From: Thalassovita sp.
GTDB taxonomy: Bacteria; Pseudomonadota; Alphaproteobacteria; Rhodobacterales; Rhodobacteraceae
Length of the DNA stretch: 64,000 nucleotides
Assembly (NCBI RefSeq): GCF_963691685.1
Contig: NZ_OY829290.1
Location: forward strand, 744,001-808,000
Direction: 5' to 3'
Part shown: piece by piece, positions 8,734 through 17,428 of the stretch
Layout: every line of letters begins with the position of its first letter
Position numbering within the stretch: the stretch's first letter is position 1
Position numbers and translations under genes: made by a program
The notes under the pieces: generated by a model
What the model saw: only the letters and a program-made list of their open reading frames with translations
Told to the model about the DNA's origin: nothing
The model's database searches: none

Positions 8734-9879
8734 ATGAATATCGTTGAGAAAATATTGGACAAACTGGCCGGCTATGAGCGGGTCACACTGCAGGAAACCG
8801 AGCGGATGCTTGTGCTGGACGAGGGGCGTTTTGCCGCCATCCTTGGCGCAGGCCGGCATCGGGTGAAGGTCAAAGACAGCCTGCGCGAAGTCCACACCAT
8901 CGATCAGCTCCGTTTCGTATCGCCCTATGATCGGGCGCTGTTCCGACACCGTCCGGATCTGGCCGAGGCACATCTGCTGGAGGTGCGGACCGGGCCGGAA
9001 GAGCTGGTGCTGGTCACCCGCGACGGACGGCCCTTGGAGGTGCGGATGCTCGACAGCCGCGTTGTCTATTGGAAAGACGCTGGGGAATGGGCCTTTGAGA
9101 CCTTTCAGCTGTCTGAGGGTCTGCAGGTGCCGGGCGCGCTGCTGTCGCGTTTGACCGCAGCCGGTGTGACGGCAGGGCTGACACAAGTCACCGTTGCGGA
9201 AGGTCACGTTGGTTTGCTGTCCGTTGATGGCAAACCCTCAGGGCAGCTGCAGCCCGGTGTGCACGGTTTCTGGAAGGCCGGTCGTGCCTTGTCGCTGAAG
9301 CAGGTTGACCTGCGGATGCGGACCCATGAGGTCTTGGGCCAGGAAATCCTGACCAAAGACCGGGTGACCCTGCGGGTGAACCTGACGGCGCAGTTCCGGG
9401 TTGTGGACGCCGAAGTGGCGGTCACCAAAGTGAAGGACTTCGAAGAAGCCCTGCACAAGGCGCTGCAACTGGCGTTCCGGAAAACGCTGGGTGCGCTGAC
9501 GCTGGACCGGCTCCTGGCCGAGAAGGTGACAGTGGACGCCGAGGCGGCTGAAAAGGTGCGGGCAGAGATGTCCGGACTGGGCCTTGAGGTCGGTGAGATC
9601 GCGCTGAAGGACGTGATCCTGCCGGGTGAGATGCGGGACATCCTGAACAAGGTTGTGACCGCTGAAAAAGAGGCTGAGGCCAACGTGATCCGGCGTCGCG
9701 AAGAAACCAACGCCACCCGGGCGCTTCTGAACACGGCTAAAGTCATGGCTGAAAACCCGGTCATGCTGCGGCTGAAAGAATTGGAAGCGCTGGAAAAAGT
9801 GGCCGGTAAGGTTGAGCGCCTGACAGTGCACAACGGCACCAAAGGGCTGCTGAGCGACCTCGTGTCGTTGAAAGAGTGA
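8734..9879 (+). CDS. SPFH/Band 7 (slipin) family protein
   Basis: The 381-residue protein carries an SPFH/Band 7 domain in its second half: a beta-rich region (QVTVAEGHVGLLSVDG, QVDLRMRTHEVLGQEILTKDRVTLRVN), then ALHKALQLAFRKTLGALTLDRLL and a helical EKEAEANVIRRREETNATRALL segment typical of slipins. The first 150 residues are an extra domain. No strong N-terminal membrane hairpin is evident. AAAGGAG lies upstream of the ATG. Slipins scaffold membrane complexes. In other proteobacteria they occur in RtcR-controlled RNA-repair operons with tRNA or Y-RNA-like genes; two tRNA-like genes lie upstream here, but no rtcB is visible. Confidence 0.8.
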   Translation: MNIVEKILDKLAGYERVTLQETERMLVLDEGRFAAILGAGRHRVKVKDSLREVHTIDQLRFVSPYDRALFRHRPDLAEAHLLEVRTGPEELVLVTRDGRPLEVRMLDSRVVYWKDAGEWAFETFQLSEGLQVPGALLSRLTAAGVTAGLTQVTVAEGHVGLLSVDGKPSGQLQPGVHGFWKAGRALSLKQVDLRMRTHEVLGQEILTKDRVTLRVNLTAQFRVVDAEVAVTKVKDFEEALHKALQLAFRKTLGALTLDRLLAEKVTVDAEAAEKVRAEMSGLGLEVGEIALKDVILPGEMRDILNKVVTAEKEAEANVIRRREETNATRALLNTAKVMAENPVMLRLKELEALEKVAGKVERLTVHNGTKGLLSDLVSLKE

Positions 9880-9884
9880 AGGAG

Positions 9885-9911
9885 CGGCCCGGGCCTGTCC
9901 CGGGCCGTTTT
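9885..9911 (+). terminator. Rho-independent terminator after slipin gene
   Basis: A perfect 9-bp GC stem (9885-9893 with 9899-9907) with a 5-base loop is followed by TTTT, six bases after the slipin stop codon. Confidence 0.9.
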
Positions 9912-9985
9912 GGATGGGGCGCATTTTCCTAGCCGATGGCGACAGGGCGCGACATACTGATGTCACCGCTTCGAGGGAGATCATG

Positions 9986-10714
9986 ATGAAACAACTCACC
10001 GCCGCTCTTGCCCTTATGACCCTGCCGCTTTCTGCCGCTGCGCAGGATGAGGGCAGCGCCTTTGTTGAGGCCAATGTTCTGGGGATTTTCTACCACGAAC
10101 TGGCCCATGCGCTGATTGACATCGAAGGGGTGCCGATCTTCGGTCAGGAAGAGGATGCGGCGGATGTGTTTTCCATCCTCATGATCCACGCGCTTTACGA
10201 AGAAGAGGTCGCGCAGGAACTGGCCTACGACGCGGCCTGGGGGTTCATCGGCGAAGCTGAAATGCGCGGTGGCGGTCTGGAAGACATCCCGTGGTGGGAC
10301 ACGCATGGCCCGGATGAACAACGTTTCTATAACACGGTCTGCATCTTCTATGGCGCCAATCCCGACGCCCGCGAAGATTTTGCAGCCGAGTTCGAACTGC
10401 CCGAGGAACGCGCTGCCTACTGCCCAATCGAATTTGAACAGGCCGAGGCCAGCTGGGGTGCGGTGCTGGATGAGTTGATTGAACGTGGTGCAGGCGCGAC
10501 CCTGGTGTTTGAGGGTGAGGCTGACAGTTTCAGCGCCCGGATCATTGCCGATGAAGTGGCCGCTTTGAATGAGGAACTGTCCCTGTCAGCGCCCCTGCGG
10601 ATTGTTGAGGAAAGCTGCGGCGAGGCCAATGCCTTCTACGATCCCGAACGGCGCGAAGTGATATTCTGCTCTGAGTTCGAAGATCACCTGATTGAAATGG
10701 AAGAACAGCTCTAA
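9986..10714 (+). CDS. Exported DUF4344 family putative zinc metallopeptidase
   Basis: The 242-residue protein starts with a signal peptide (MKQLTAALALMTLPLSAAAQ, cleavage after about residue 20) and has an HELAH zinc-binding motif at residues 37-41, with acidic residues further on that could supply the third ligand. This matches the DUF4344 family of putative periplasmic metallopeptidases. The frame is open upstream, but a GAGGGAGA ribosome-binding site at 9973-9980 and the signal peptide favour 9986 (or the adjacent ATG at 9983). It is very acidic. The substrate is unknown. Confidence 0.75.
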   Translation: MKQLTAALALMTLPLSAAAQDEGSAFVEANVLGIFYHELAHALIDIEGVPIFGQEEDAADVFSILMIHALYEEEVAQELAYDAAWGFIGEAEMRGGGLEDIPWWDTHGPDEQRFYNTVCIFYGANPDAREDFAAEFELPEERAAYCPIEFEQAEASWGAVLDELIERGAGATLVFEGEADSFSARIIADEVAALNEELSLSAPLRIVEESCGEANAFYDPERREVIFCSEFEDHLIEMEEQL

Positions 10715-10930
10715 TCCTACGGCAGGGGGTACTGCTGTTTTAGAAGCCACTGAAACAAAACGCATAAACTCAGGTTTATGGGCATAAACCGGCGTTTGGT
10801 GGGCGCCGGTCTAATCCTGCGGTGAATGGCTATTGGGCCTCGTGACCGGCTGATCTGTCAGCAGGTAACGCATGAGGCGTGCCGAAAAGACCCAATTGCA
10901 GATCACTATCGCAGATCAAGGAACCCCCAC

Positions 10931-11395
10931 ATGAAACGCATTTTGATTACCTCCACCGCCCTTGTTGTTGGTTTCGCCGTACAGGCGCAGGCGCAAGCCT
11001 CGGACTTTGTGCGCGCTGTCGTCGAGCACTTTGCCCGTGAAGGCTACGAAGAAGTGGAAGTCTATGCCGATGGCATGGAAGTCACCGTTGAGGCGGTGAA
11101 AGACGGCTACTTCATCGAAACTGTCTATGACGCAGAAACCGGTGATGTTCTCTCGCACGAAGTCGAAGAAGACGATGATGACGAGGAGGATGAAGAAGAC
11201 GAGGAGGATGAAGAAGACGAGGAGGATGAAGAAGACGAGGAGAATGAAGAAGACGAGGAGAATGAAGAAGACGAGGAGGACGAAGAAGACGAGGAGGATG
11301 AAGAGGACGAGGAAGACGATGACGACGAAGAAGACGACGATGAAGAAGATGATGACGACGACGATGAAGAAGATGACGAAGAAGGCGACGATTGA
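10931..11395 (+). CDS. Secreted PepSY-like protein with long Asp/Glu repeat tail
   Basis: The 154-residue protein has a signal peptide (about 23 residues ending AQAQAQA), then a compact 55-residue region (FVRAVVEHFAREGYEEVEV... TVYDAETGDVL) resembling a PepSY-like domain. The tail is about 75 residues almost wholly Asp and Glu, encoded by an 18-base tandem repeat. Such polyanionic tails can bind calcium or other cations, but this is inference. A paralog with the same three-part layout is encoded 195 bases downstream. The ATG at 10931 is chosen because it starts the signal peptide. Confidence 0.75.
   Translation: MKRILITSTALVVGFAVQAQAQASDFVRAVVEHFAREGYEEVEVYADGMEVTVEAVKDGYFIETVYDAETGDVLSHEVEEDDDDEEDEEDEEDEEDEEDEEDEENEEDEENEEDEEDEEDEEDEEDEEDDDDEEDDDEEDDDDDDEEDDEEGDD
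11180..11305 (+). repeat. 18-bp tandem repeat encoding (DEEDEE)n
   Basis: Seven near-perfect copies of an 18-base unit (gac gag gag gat gaa gaa) lie in frame in the acidic protein gene. Two copies have Asn in place of Asp. Such arrays can change copy number by slippage, and six-residue steps would keep the frame. Confidence 0.85.
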
Positions 11396-11589
11396 TCCAA
11401 ACGCACTGCGCCCGTTGCCTCTGGCGGTCTAAGTGCCGATGGTTTTGCCTTCCGGGATGAGGGAGTGGTAGAACCACTGGTATCTCAGACCCTAGGGGGA
11501 GGGTCCCACTCTCTCTGGCCGGTATCGAGTTCCCCACCCGATGCCGGCGCATCCATTCGCGCGCAACGGGGCCGAAGTGAGGAAAGAAC
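11396..11589. promoter_or_regulatory. Intergenic region with inverted repeat between acidic paralogs
   Basis: The region carries an imperfect inverted repeat, GAGGGAGTGG near 11459-11468 against CCACTCTCTC near 11506-11515, about 100 bases upstream of the second acidic protein gene. It could be a transcript hairpin or an operator. GAGGAAAG precedes the ATG at 11590. Confidence 0.35.
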
Positions 11590-12087
11590 ATGACCCGCAG
11601 GACAATTGTAGCCTTGGCGTTTGCCGTGCTTGCCATCCCGGTGCAGGCCGATCCTTTGGTGGATCGCGTCACTGACCAGCTGGCCCAGCAGGGATACACG
11701 CGCATCGTTATCTCGCGCACGTTTTTGGGGCGCGTTCGAATTGAGGCGACAGGCGGCAATGCCAGCCGCGAAATCATCCTGAACCCGCGCACCGGGGAAA
11801 TCCTGCGCGACTATTGGGATGCCGAAGAGGCCGAGGCTGGAGCCGGGTTGATCAGGACGGGGCGCCCGGTTGCTGGGGATGAGACTGTAGAAGATGGGGA
11901 AGACCCCGAAGATGAAGAAGATGATGCCGAAGATGAAGAGGACGAAGAAGACGAGTCTTCTGATGATGAGGCAGATGACGAAGAAGATGATGAAGAAGAC
12001 GATGAGGAGGATGACGAGGAAGAGGACGAAGAAGACGACGATGATGGCGACGACGACGACGATGATGATGAAGGCGAGGATGATTGA
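11590..12087 (+). CDS. Secreted PepSY-like protein with Asp/Glu-rich tail (paralog)
   Basis: The 165-residue protein repeats the layout of its upstream neighbour: a signal peptide (about 20 residues, ending PVQA), a 60-residue domain (DRVTDQLAQQGYTRIVI... EIILNPRTGEILRDYW) and a tail of about 70 mostly acidic residues. The conserved QGYxxxxI and TGEIL positions align with the PepSY-like core of the paralog. Its stop overlaps the start of a membrane LuxR-type regulator as TGATG, so the two are translationally coupled and probably work in one circuit. Confidence 0.75.
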   Translation: MTRRTIVALAFAVLAIPVQADPLVDRVTDQLAQQGYTRIVISRTFLGRVRIEATGGNASREIILNPRTGEILRDYWDAEEAEAGAGLIRTGRPVAGDETVEDGEDPEDEEDDAEDEEDEEDESSDDEADDEEDDEEDDEEDDEEEDEEDDDDGDDDDDDDEGEDD

Positions 12088-12647
12088 TGGCCGCCTTCCG
12101 CTCTCGGTCCAGATCTCGCACGGGGCCTGACGTGAAAACACCCTGGCCTCTTCTCATTCTGATCCTGCTGCAAAGCGTCTGCGCGGTTTTCTTTGTCTCA
12201 GACATTCTGGCCACGGTCATTGGCGTGCGCGCCGCCCCAATCAGCTGGCAAACACGTGAATTGCTGGAGGTCGGCGCGGCGCTGGGCCTTGTGATGGGGG
12301 TGGTGCTGGGCTGGATTGCCTATCGTCGCTCAATGCAGCGCACGGAAGCCGCCGAAGCCAGCCTGCGCCTGCTGCAAGGGGCGTTTCATGACCATCTGGA
12401 AAGCCGCTTTCGGGAATGGCAGCTGACCCCAGCCGAACGCGAGGTGGCGCTGTTTTCCCTGAAAGGGTTCAGCGTGGAAGAAATCGCAGGTCTACGCCAA
12501 ACCTCGCCGGGTACGGTGAAGGCGCAAAGCAATGCGATCTACCGTAAGGCGGAGGTCAGTAGCCGGGCGCAGCTGCTTAGCCTGTTCATTGAGGACATGA
12601 TGGACGGGTCGGTCGTAGCTGTGCCTGCAGATCAATCGCAGGCATAG
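12087..12647 (+). CDS. Membrane-anchored LuxR-type HTH transcriptional regulator
   Basis: The 186-residue protein has two membrane segments (about residues 20-40 and 58-78), a short helical linker and a C-terminal LuxR/GerE helix-turn-helix (about residues 112-168: LTPAEREVALFSLKGFSVEEIAGLRQTSPGTVKAQSNAIYRK is the region). The DNA-binding domain should face the cytoplasm. A TTG at 12084 is also in frame, but the ATG at 12087 sits on the TGATG overlap with the acidic protein and has GGCGAGGA upstream. The coupling suggests it responds to the periplasmic acidic protein or the ion it binds. Its 3' end overlaps the convergent DUF2237 gene by 16 bases. Confidence 0.75.
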   Translation: MAAFRSRSRSRTGPDVKTPWPLLILILLQSVCAVFFVSDILATVIGVRAAPISWQTRELLEVGAALGLVMGVVLGWIAYRRSMQRTEAAEASLRLLQGAFHDHLESRFREWQLTPAEREVALFSLKGFSVEEIAGLRQTSPGTVKAQSNAIYRKAEVSSRAQLLSLFIEDMMDGSVVAVPADQSQA

Positions 12648-13018
12648 GCCTCCAATACTTCCAAGGGTACAATTTCCAAGGCCTGCTGGTGGGTGGCCGC
12701 CAGATGGACCTTGGGGGCACAGTCCTCAGCATGCGCCTGCAGGAACCTGCTGGCGCAGAGGCACCATTGGTCACCGGGTTTCAGCCCCGGAAAGCCGTAT
12801 TCCGGAACAGGTGTGGACAGATCGTTGCCAAGGTATTTGGACAGCGCCAAAAACTCCGCTGTCATCACCGCACAGACAGTATGAGAACCGCGATCTTCCC
12901 GGCAGGTGTTGCAGGACCCATCGCGGAAGAACCCGGTTTTGGGATCCTGCGAACACGGCTTTAGCGCGGTGCCAAGCACATTGATGGCGGGCAGGGGCGT
13001 GACCATGGATATCTCCAT
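12632..13018 (-). CDS. DUF2237 family protein
   Basis: The 128-residue protein matches DUF2237 throughout: NVLGTALKPCSQDPKTGFFRDGSC, EDRGSHTVCAVMTAEFL, NDLSTPVPEYGFPGLKPGDQWCLCA and a C-terminal ATHQQALE helix. Several conserved Cys suggest metal or thiol chemistry, but no function is established. It is single and complete, and convergent with the LuxR-type gene. Confidence 0.88.
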   Translation of the reverse strand: MEISMVTPLPAINVLGTALKPCSQDPKTGFFRDGSCNTCREDRGSHTVCAVMTAEFLALSKYLGNDLSTPVPEYGFPGLKPGDQWCLCASRFLQAHAEDCAPKVHLAATHQQALEIVPLEVLEAYACD

Positions 13019-13055
13019 CTACTGTGCCACGCGCCCGGTGATCGGGTGACTGAGA

Positions 13056-14213
13056 TCAGTTTTGCGCAGCTTCGGCGATTTTGCGGAACATGGCGATCAT
13101 TTCGACGTTCACGCCGTCTTCCCGGAACAGCCGGTCGGCGGAGTTAACAGCAATCACCACGTTCAGCGGTTTGTTGATATAGATATACTGACCATAAACA
13201 CCGCGCGCATAAAACTCACCTTCGCGTGGGTCAACAGCACCCCACCAATGCAGACCATAAGCTTCCTCACCTGCCTCTGTTGGGGCGGTGAACTGGGCGG
13301 AACGTGTGATCCAGCCCTCTGGCAGGATGCGCTGGCCTTGCCACATGCCGTCCTGCAGGGCCATCTGACCGAAACGTGCATAGTCGCGGGTGCGCTGGTT
13401 CAACCCACCCAGCACGAAGCTGACGCCGTCCCCATCGGTGATCATCAATGGGCTGGCCTCCAACCCCAAGGGGGCGATCAGCTTTTCCTGCATCAGATCG
13501 GGGATGTCGCGACCCGTGGCGCCGCGAATGGCCATGCCGATCACATGGGTGTCGATCGAGACGTAGTGCCAGGCCGCACCGGGGGTGCCGCGGGTGCGGT
13601 CCTGGCCGGCAGAAAAGGCATCCATGGACCCGCCCAGCGCCAGCACACGGCCCATTTTGTTGATGTCTGAGTTGAAGTCAAGATAGTCCTCATCAAACTC
13701 AATCCCGCTGGACATATGTAGCGCATCGATGATCCGCGCACCGTCATAGGCGGATCCTTCCAGGCTGGGCACATGTTGGGTCAGCTGATCCTCAAGGGTC
13801 AGCGCGCCTTCGGCCACCAAGATGCCCAGCAGGGCCGAAATATAGGATTTGGCAACCGACCAGCTGATGCGGCGATCTTCGGCCCCGGTGTCCAGATAAT
13901 AGCTTTCGTGCCGCAGTTCCCCGTCTTTCAGAACCACAAGGGCGGTCAGGGCGCGGCTGCTGATCCAATCATCGCTGCCAGAGGGCAGGGTCATCTCAGT
14001 GCCAGCGGGCAGGGGCGACACGGGGCCGGTGCCGCGGTTGATCTCCTTGGTCCAGAACAGCTGATCCATGTGCGAGAAATTGTGGACGATCTTGTCTTCG
14101 GCAAACAGGCTGTTCACCGCCAACAGACGGCTGATTTCGTCTTTCTTCCAAAAGGCGACAACGGCAATGGCCAGCACCAGAACCACCAGAACGCGCAGCA
14201 ACACTCTCAACAT
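13056..14213 (-). CDS. Membrane-anchored serine hydrolase (beta-lactamase/class C family)
   Basis: The 385-residue protein has one N-terminal membrane segment (about residues 3-21) and a periplasmic beta-lactamase-like domain. The SxxK motif is S119-V-A-K122 and the YxS motif appears as HYVS. The class is that of penicillin-binding and esterase-type class C relatives. A TTG at 14228 is in frame, but the ATG at 14213 has GGGAGGGG six bases upstream and is preferred. The true substrate (ester, peptide or lactam) cannot be told. Confidence 0.85.
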   Translation of the reverse strand: MLRVLLRVLVVLVLAIAVVAFWKKDEISRLLAVNSLFAEDKIVHNFSHMDQLFWTKEINRGTGPVSPLPAGTEMTLPSGSDDWISSRALTALVVLKDGELRHESYYLDTGAEDRRISWSVAKSYISALLGILVAEGALTLEDQLTQHVPSLEGSAYDGARIIDALHMSSGIEFDEDYLDFNSDINKMGRVLALGGSMDAFSAGQDRTRGTPGAAWHYVSIDTHVIGMAIRGATGRDIPDLMQEKLIAPLGLEASPLMITDGDGVSFVLGGLNQRTRDYARFGQMALQDGMWQGQRILPEGWITRSAQFTAPTEAGEEAYGLHWWGAVDPREGEFYARGVYGQYIYINKPLNVVIAVNSADRLFREDGVNVEMIAMFRKIAEAAQN

Positions 14214-14284
14214 CTGAACCCCTCCCAAAGGTTAGTGCCTTTACTCATCACGCGGATGGGGCAGGGGGCAAGGGTGCCGCAGGG

Positions 14285-15319
14285 TCAGTTGATCTGAAAC
14301 CAACGCCCGTGGAAGTCCATGCGCCCCAGATCAATTTGAATGTCGCCGGGCCACAATCGCAGCCGCACCGGGGCGCCGGGGCCTGCTGGGCCGGCCGCGT
14401 CCATCTCAAATGTCAGATAGGCCAGCGGAGTTTCCGGCGTTGCGCGTGCGGCGGCCATGGTCAGCGCCTCTGCGCAGGCGGCTTTGCTGGGTTCGGGAAA
14501 ATACTGCCAAGCAACCGTGTGGTAGACAAACTCAAGCGTGCCAGGGTTGGGCGTGGCGAGCCGCTCTGCCAGCCAATGGCCCGCATCCCCAGCGTCGACC
14601 ATAGGGGTGGCAATCGAAAGCGCGGCGTTGGTGCGTTGCATCCGTTCAGGCTGATCGGCCCAAAGATAACTGCGCAGGCGCAACATGTCTGCTGGCTGGT
14701 CCGGTGATAGCGGATTCAAATCGACGCCTCGCCGTTCTGCAACGTTGAAGGGCACGATATCGGCTGGTTGCCCCTGCCAGTCAGGGCGCAGCGTCATTAC
14801 CGCATTTGGTGGGGTGTATGGTCCCTGTGGCAGATCCAGTGCAAACCGGTCAAACAGCAGGTTCAGTCCAGCTGAGGCGCCAAGTTCGCTGACCCTCAAG
14901 GGCAGTCCCGGGAACCGCCGGACCGCCTCTGAGGCCGCGAGGATCATCGCAGGGGCACGCCGCACCTCATTGGTTTGCGGCGCATTGTCCAACCAGTGCA
15001 ACAGCTGGGCACTATGGGTTTCAAACGCATCTGCAATTGCAGACCACAGCGCTGCATCATCCTCACTTGCAGGGTAGAGCGCCGCCAGCTGAGGCGCGGC
15101 ATCAGACAGTACCAGCGCATGTAGCCCGCCCGTCAGACGCAGCCCCACAGCATCTGCGCGCAGGGTTGCCTCTGGCCAGGTCAACAGCCGGTCGGCCACT
15201 GCGGTGCCGGGGCTTAGACTGTCACGCACAACACGCAGCAGGCGCGCCGTAAACGGTGAACCGAGCGCCTCACAGGCCTCGGCTTGTTTGCTGAGGTGAT
15301 CGGAAAGCGCGGCCGTCAC
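14285..15319 (-). CDS. DUF2332 domain-containing protein
   Basis: The 344-residue protein matches DUF2332 across its length, with the conserved [16 protein letters not shown] segment, RGVDLNPL and a late [10 protein letters not shown] motif. The GASAGLN loop resembles a nucleotide- or SAM-binding turn, but the function is unknown. Its ATG overlaps the pth stop as ATGA, so it is translated from the same message as pth. Confidence 0.85.
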   Translation of the reverse strand: MTAALSDHLSKQAEACEALGSPFTARLLRVVRDSLSPGTAVADRLLTWPEATLRADAVGLRLTGGLHALVLSDAAPQLAALYPASEDDAALWSAIADAFETHSAQLLHWLDNAPQTNEVRRAPAMILAASEAVRRFPGLPLRVSELGASAGLNLLFDRFALDLPQGPYTPPNAVMTLRPDWQGQPADIVPFNVAERRGVDLNPLSPDQPADMLRLRSYLWADQPERMQRTNAALSIATPMVDAGDAGHWLAERLATPNPGTLEFVYHTVAWQYFPEPSKAACAEALTMAAARATPETPLAYLTFEMDAAGPAGPGAPVRLRLWPGDIQIDLGRMDFHGRWFQIN

Positions 15320-16059
15320 TTGAATTTGTTCAACAAACGCTCCATCGCGGAGCGAGTGTCAGGCTGATCATCTTGCGCCGGGGCGGCCGGTTTGGCGGGT
15401 TTCGCGGTGGCCTGTTTGCCTTCCGCGGTCTTTGGCTTGTCACCTTTTGGACCATTGTTCGCGCCGTTTTTCTGGCCGCCCGAACTGCGCGGCGGGTTGA
15501 CCCGCAGCGCCACGGCATTTTGAAACTTACCGTTATCGCCTCCGGCCAGATGGGCGGCACCATCAGAAATGCCGCGCATCAGGTCATCCAGCCAGCCCTG
15601 TTCGGCCTTGGCAAAATCCGCCAGCACATAGCCGGAAACCCGGTCCTTGTGACCCGGATGGCCGATGCCCAAGCGCACCCGGGTATATTCCGAGCTGATG
15701 TGTTGATGAATGGACCGTAGCCCGTTGTGACCAGCATGGCCGCCGCCCTGTTTCACGCGGCATTTGCCCGGGGCAAGATCCAGCTCGTCGTGAAAGACCA
15801 CCACATCGTCTGAGGTCAGCTTGTAAAATCGCATCGCCTCGCCCACCGATTGGCCGGAAAGGTTCATGAAGGTTTCAGGCTTGAGCAGGATCACCCTTTC
15901 GCGGCCCAGCCGGCCTTCGCTGACCTGGCCCTGAAACTTGGACCGCCAGGGGGCAAAGCCATGGTCACGGGCAATCTCATCCAGCGCCATGAAGCCGATG
16001 TTGTGGCGGTTGCCCGCATATTTTGCACCCGGATTGCCCAGTCCCACAAACAGCTGCAT
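15316..16059 (-). CDS. pth: Peptidyl-tRNA hydrolase
   Basis: Pth frees tRNA from peptidyl-tRNA that has dropped off the ribosome. The start [11 protein letters not shown] at 16059 is the family's normal N-terminus, with catalytic His19 in GNRHNIG, the PETFMNLSG loop and FHDELDL. The enzyme core ends near residue 190. A tail of about 55 residues rich in Lys, Pro, Ala and Gln follows, giving 247 residues against about 190 in most bacteria; such tails are seen in other Rhodobacterales. The frame is open upstream to 16119 without homology. It is coupled to DUF2332. Confidence 0.95.
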   Translation of the reverse strand: MQLFVGLGNPGAKYAGNRHNIGFMALDEIARDHGFAPWRSKFQGQVSEGRLGRERVILLKPETFMNLSGQSVGEAMRFYKLTSDDVVVFHDELDLAPGKCRVKQGGGHAGHNGLRSIHQHISSEYTRVRLGIGHPGHKDRVSGYVLADFAKAEQGWLDDLMRGISDGAAHLAGGDNGKFQNAVALRVNPPRSSGGQKNGANNGPKGDKPKTAEGKQATAKPAKPAAPAQDDQPDTRSAMERLLNKFK

Positions 16060-16233
16060 CGTTGCATTCCCTCGATTAGATCTTGTCCACTGACTAAAGC
16101 GTCCCTGCGGCAAATTCAATCAGCGCAGAGCGATTGACCTTTTGCACCGATCCCGTGCAAGAAAAGAGCTGCCAGCCGAACGGGCGCGTTCATGCCAGCT
16201 ATCCCGATAATAAGAAACGTGAAAGGAAACGGC

Positions 16234-16557
16234 ATGTCCTACATTGCCATGAACCGCTTCAAGGTCGCCTTGGGCCAGGAAGAGGCATTTGAAGAGATCT
16301 GGCGCGCACGCGAAGGGCGCCTGAATGAAATGAAGGGCTACCAAGAGTTCCGCATGCTGAAAGGCGCCGCCACTGAGGACTATTGCCTCTATTCGTCTCA
16401 CACCATGTGGGCGACCGAAGAGGATTTCCTTGCCTGGACCAAATCGGAACAGTTCCGTGCAGCCCATGCCAATGCAGGCCGTTCAGCAACCAAAGACGTT
16501 CTGGTTGGCCCGCCGCAGTTTGAAGGTTTCAAAACCGTCCTGCACGAAAGCGCCTAA
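16234..16557 (+). CDS. Antibiotic biosynthesis monooxygenase (ABM) fold protein
   Basis: The 107-residue protein has the ABM/HmoA-like ferredoxin fold: MSYIAMNRFKVALGQEEAFEEIW, a central KGYQEFRML strand and WATEEDFLAWTKSEQF. Members include cytoplasmic heme-degrading monooxygenases and small oxygenases, but the substrate here is unknown. AAAGGAAA lies just upstream of the ATG at 16234. A terminator follows at 16580. Confidence 0.8.
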   Translation: MSYIAMNRFKVALGQEEAFEEIWRAREGRLNEMKGYQEFRMLKGAATEDYCLYSSHTMWATEEDFLAWTKSEQFRAAHANAGRSATKDVLVGPPQFEGFKTVLHESA

Positions 16558-16579
16558 GCGCCCCCAAACAAAAAAAAAT

Positions 16580-16608
16580 GCGGACCCGAAGGTCCGCGTT
16601 TCGTTTTC
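16580..16608 (+). terminator. Rho-independent terminator after ABM gene
   Basis: A perfect 7-bp GC stem (16580-16586 with 16591-16597) with a CGAA tetraloop is followed by T-rich sequence. An A run at 16570-16578 on the other side means it may also act on the minus strand for rplY. Confidence 0.8.
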
Positions 16609-16667
16609 GTCAAAGCCGTTTGTCAGCACCTCAGCAATCAATACCGGGGTGCGACAGGGCGCAGAGA

Positions 16668-17297
16668 TTACTCTTCTGCTGCTGCAGCTTCTTCGCCGTC
16701 TTCGGCTTCGTTCTCTTCCGAACGCAGACCCGACGGAGCCGAGATGTTTGCAATCACGAAGTCACGATCGATGGTCGGCTTGGCGCCTTCCGGCAGGGTT
16801 ACGTCGCTGATGTGCAGAACGTCACCGACGTTGGCTTCTGCCAGGTCGATGGTGATCGACTCAGGGATGTCACCGGCCAGAACTTCCAGCTCAACTTCGG
16901 GACGTACAACGGTCAGTACGCCACCTTTTTTGATGCCGGGGCAGGTTTCCTGGTTTTCGAAGTTCACGTTGATGAACAGCGCGATGCGGGTGGTGCGGCG
17001 CAGACGCATGAAGTCAACGTGGGTCGGCAGGTCTTTGACCACGTCACGCTGAACGTCGCGGCAGATCACACGTACATCTTCCTGGCCTTCAACTTTCAGG
17101 TTGAAGAGGGTCGACTTGAAGCGGCCAGCTTTCAGGCGCTTCAGCAGGTCGTTGAAGGGAACGTTGATCGCCAGTGGCTCAGCTTCGCCACCGAATACAA
17201 CACCAGGTACTTTGCCTTCACGGCGTGCTTGACGAGCGGCGCCCTTGCCTGTCCCCGTGCGGACCTCTGCGTGGAGGTCAGGAATAGTTCCAGCCAT
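16668..17297 (-). CDS. rplY: 50S ribosomal protein L25/general stress protein Ctc
   Basis: The 209-residue protein is the long (Ctc-type) L25, which binds 5S rRNA. The N-terminal L25 domain ([28 protein letters not shown]) is followed by the C-terminal TL5-like beta domain ([22 protein letters not shown]) and an acidic Ala/Glu tail. The length fits the family. It precedes pth in the minus direction, a common rplY-pth pairing, though the ABM gene is inserted between them on the other strand. Confidence 0.95.
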   Translation of the reverse strand: MAGTIPDLHAEVRTGTGKGAARQARREGKVPGVVFGGEAEPLAINVPFNDLLKRLKAGRFKSTLFNLKVEGQEDVRVICRDVQRDVVKDLPTHVDFMRLRRTTRIALFINVNFENQETCPGIKKGGVLTVVRPEVELEVLAGDIPESITIDLAEANVGDVLHISDVTLPEGAKPTIDRDFVIANISAPSGLRSEENEAEDGEEAAAAEE

Positions 17298-17428
17298 TTG
17301 GAATTCTCCATAAATTAGTTAGAATCACGGGCATCCTCCAAGGCTGTATGCCCGCATGAAGCCGCGCGTATAGACGAGTCCGGGGGATTTTGAAAGGGCT
17401 TATTTCCTTGGGCCCATTGGCCGGGGCC

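Noticed and set aside
11125..11406. Poly-serine open frame opposite the acidic repeat
   Set aside because: It is the reverse complement of GAA/GAC/GAG repeats and has no start signal.
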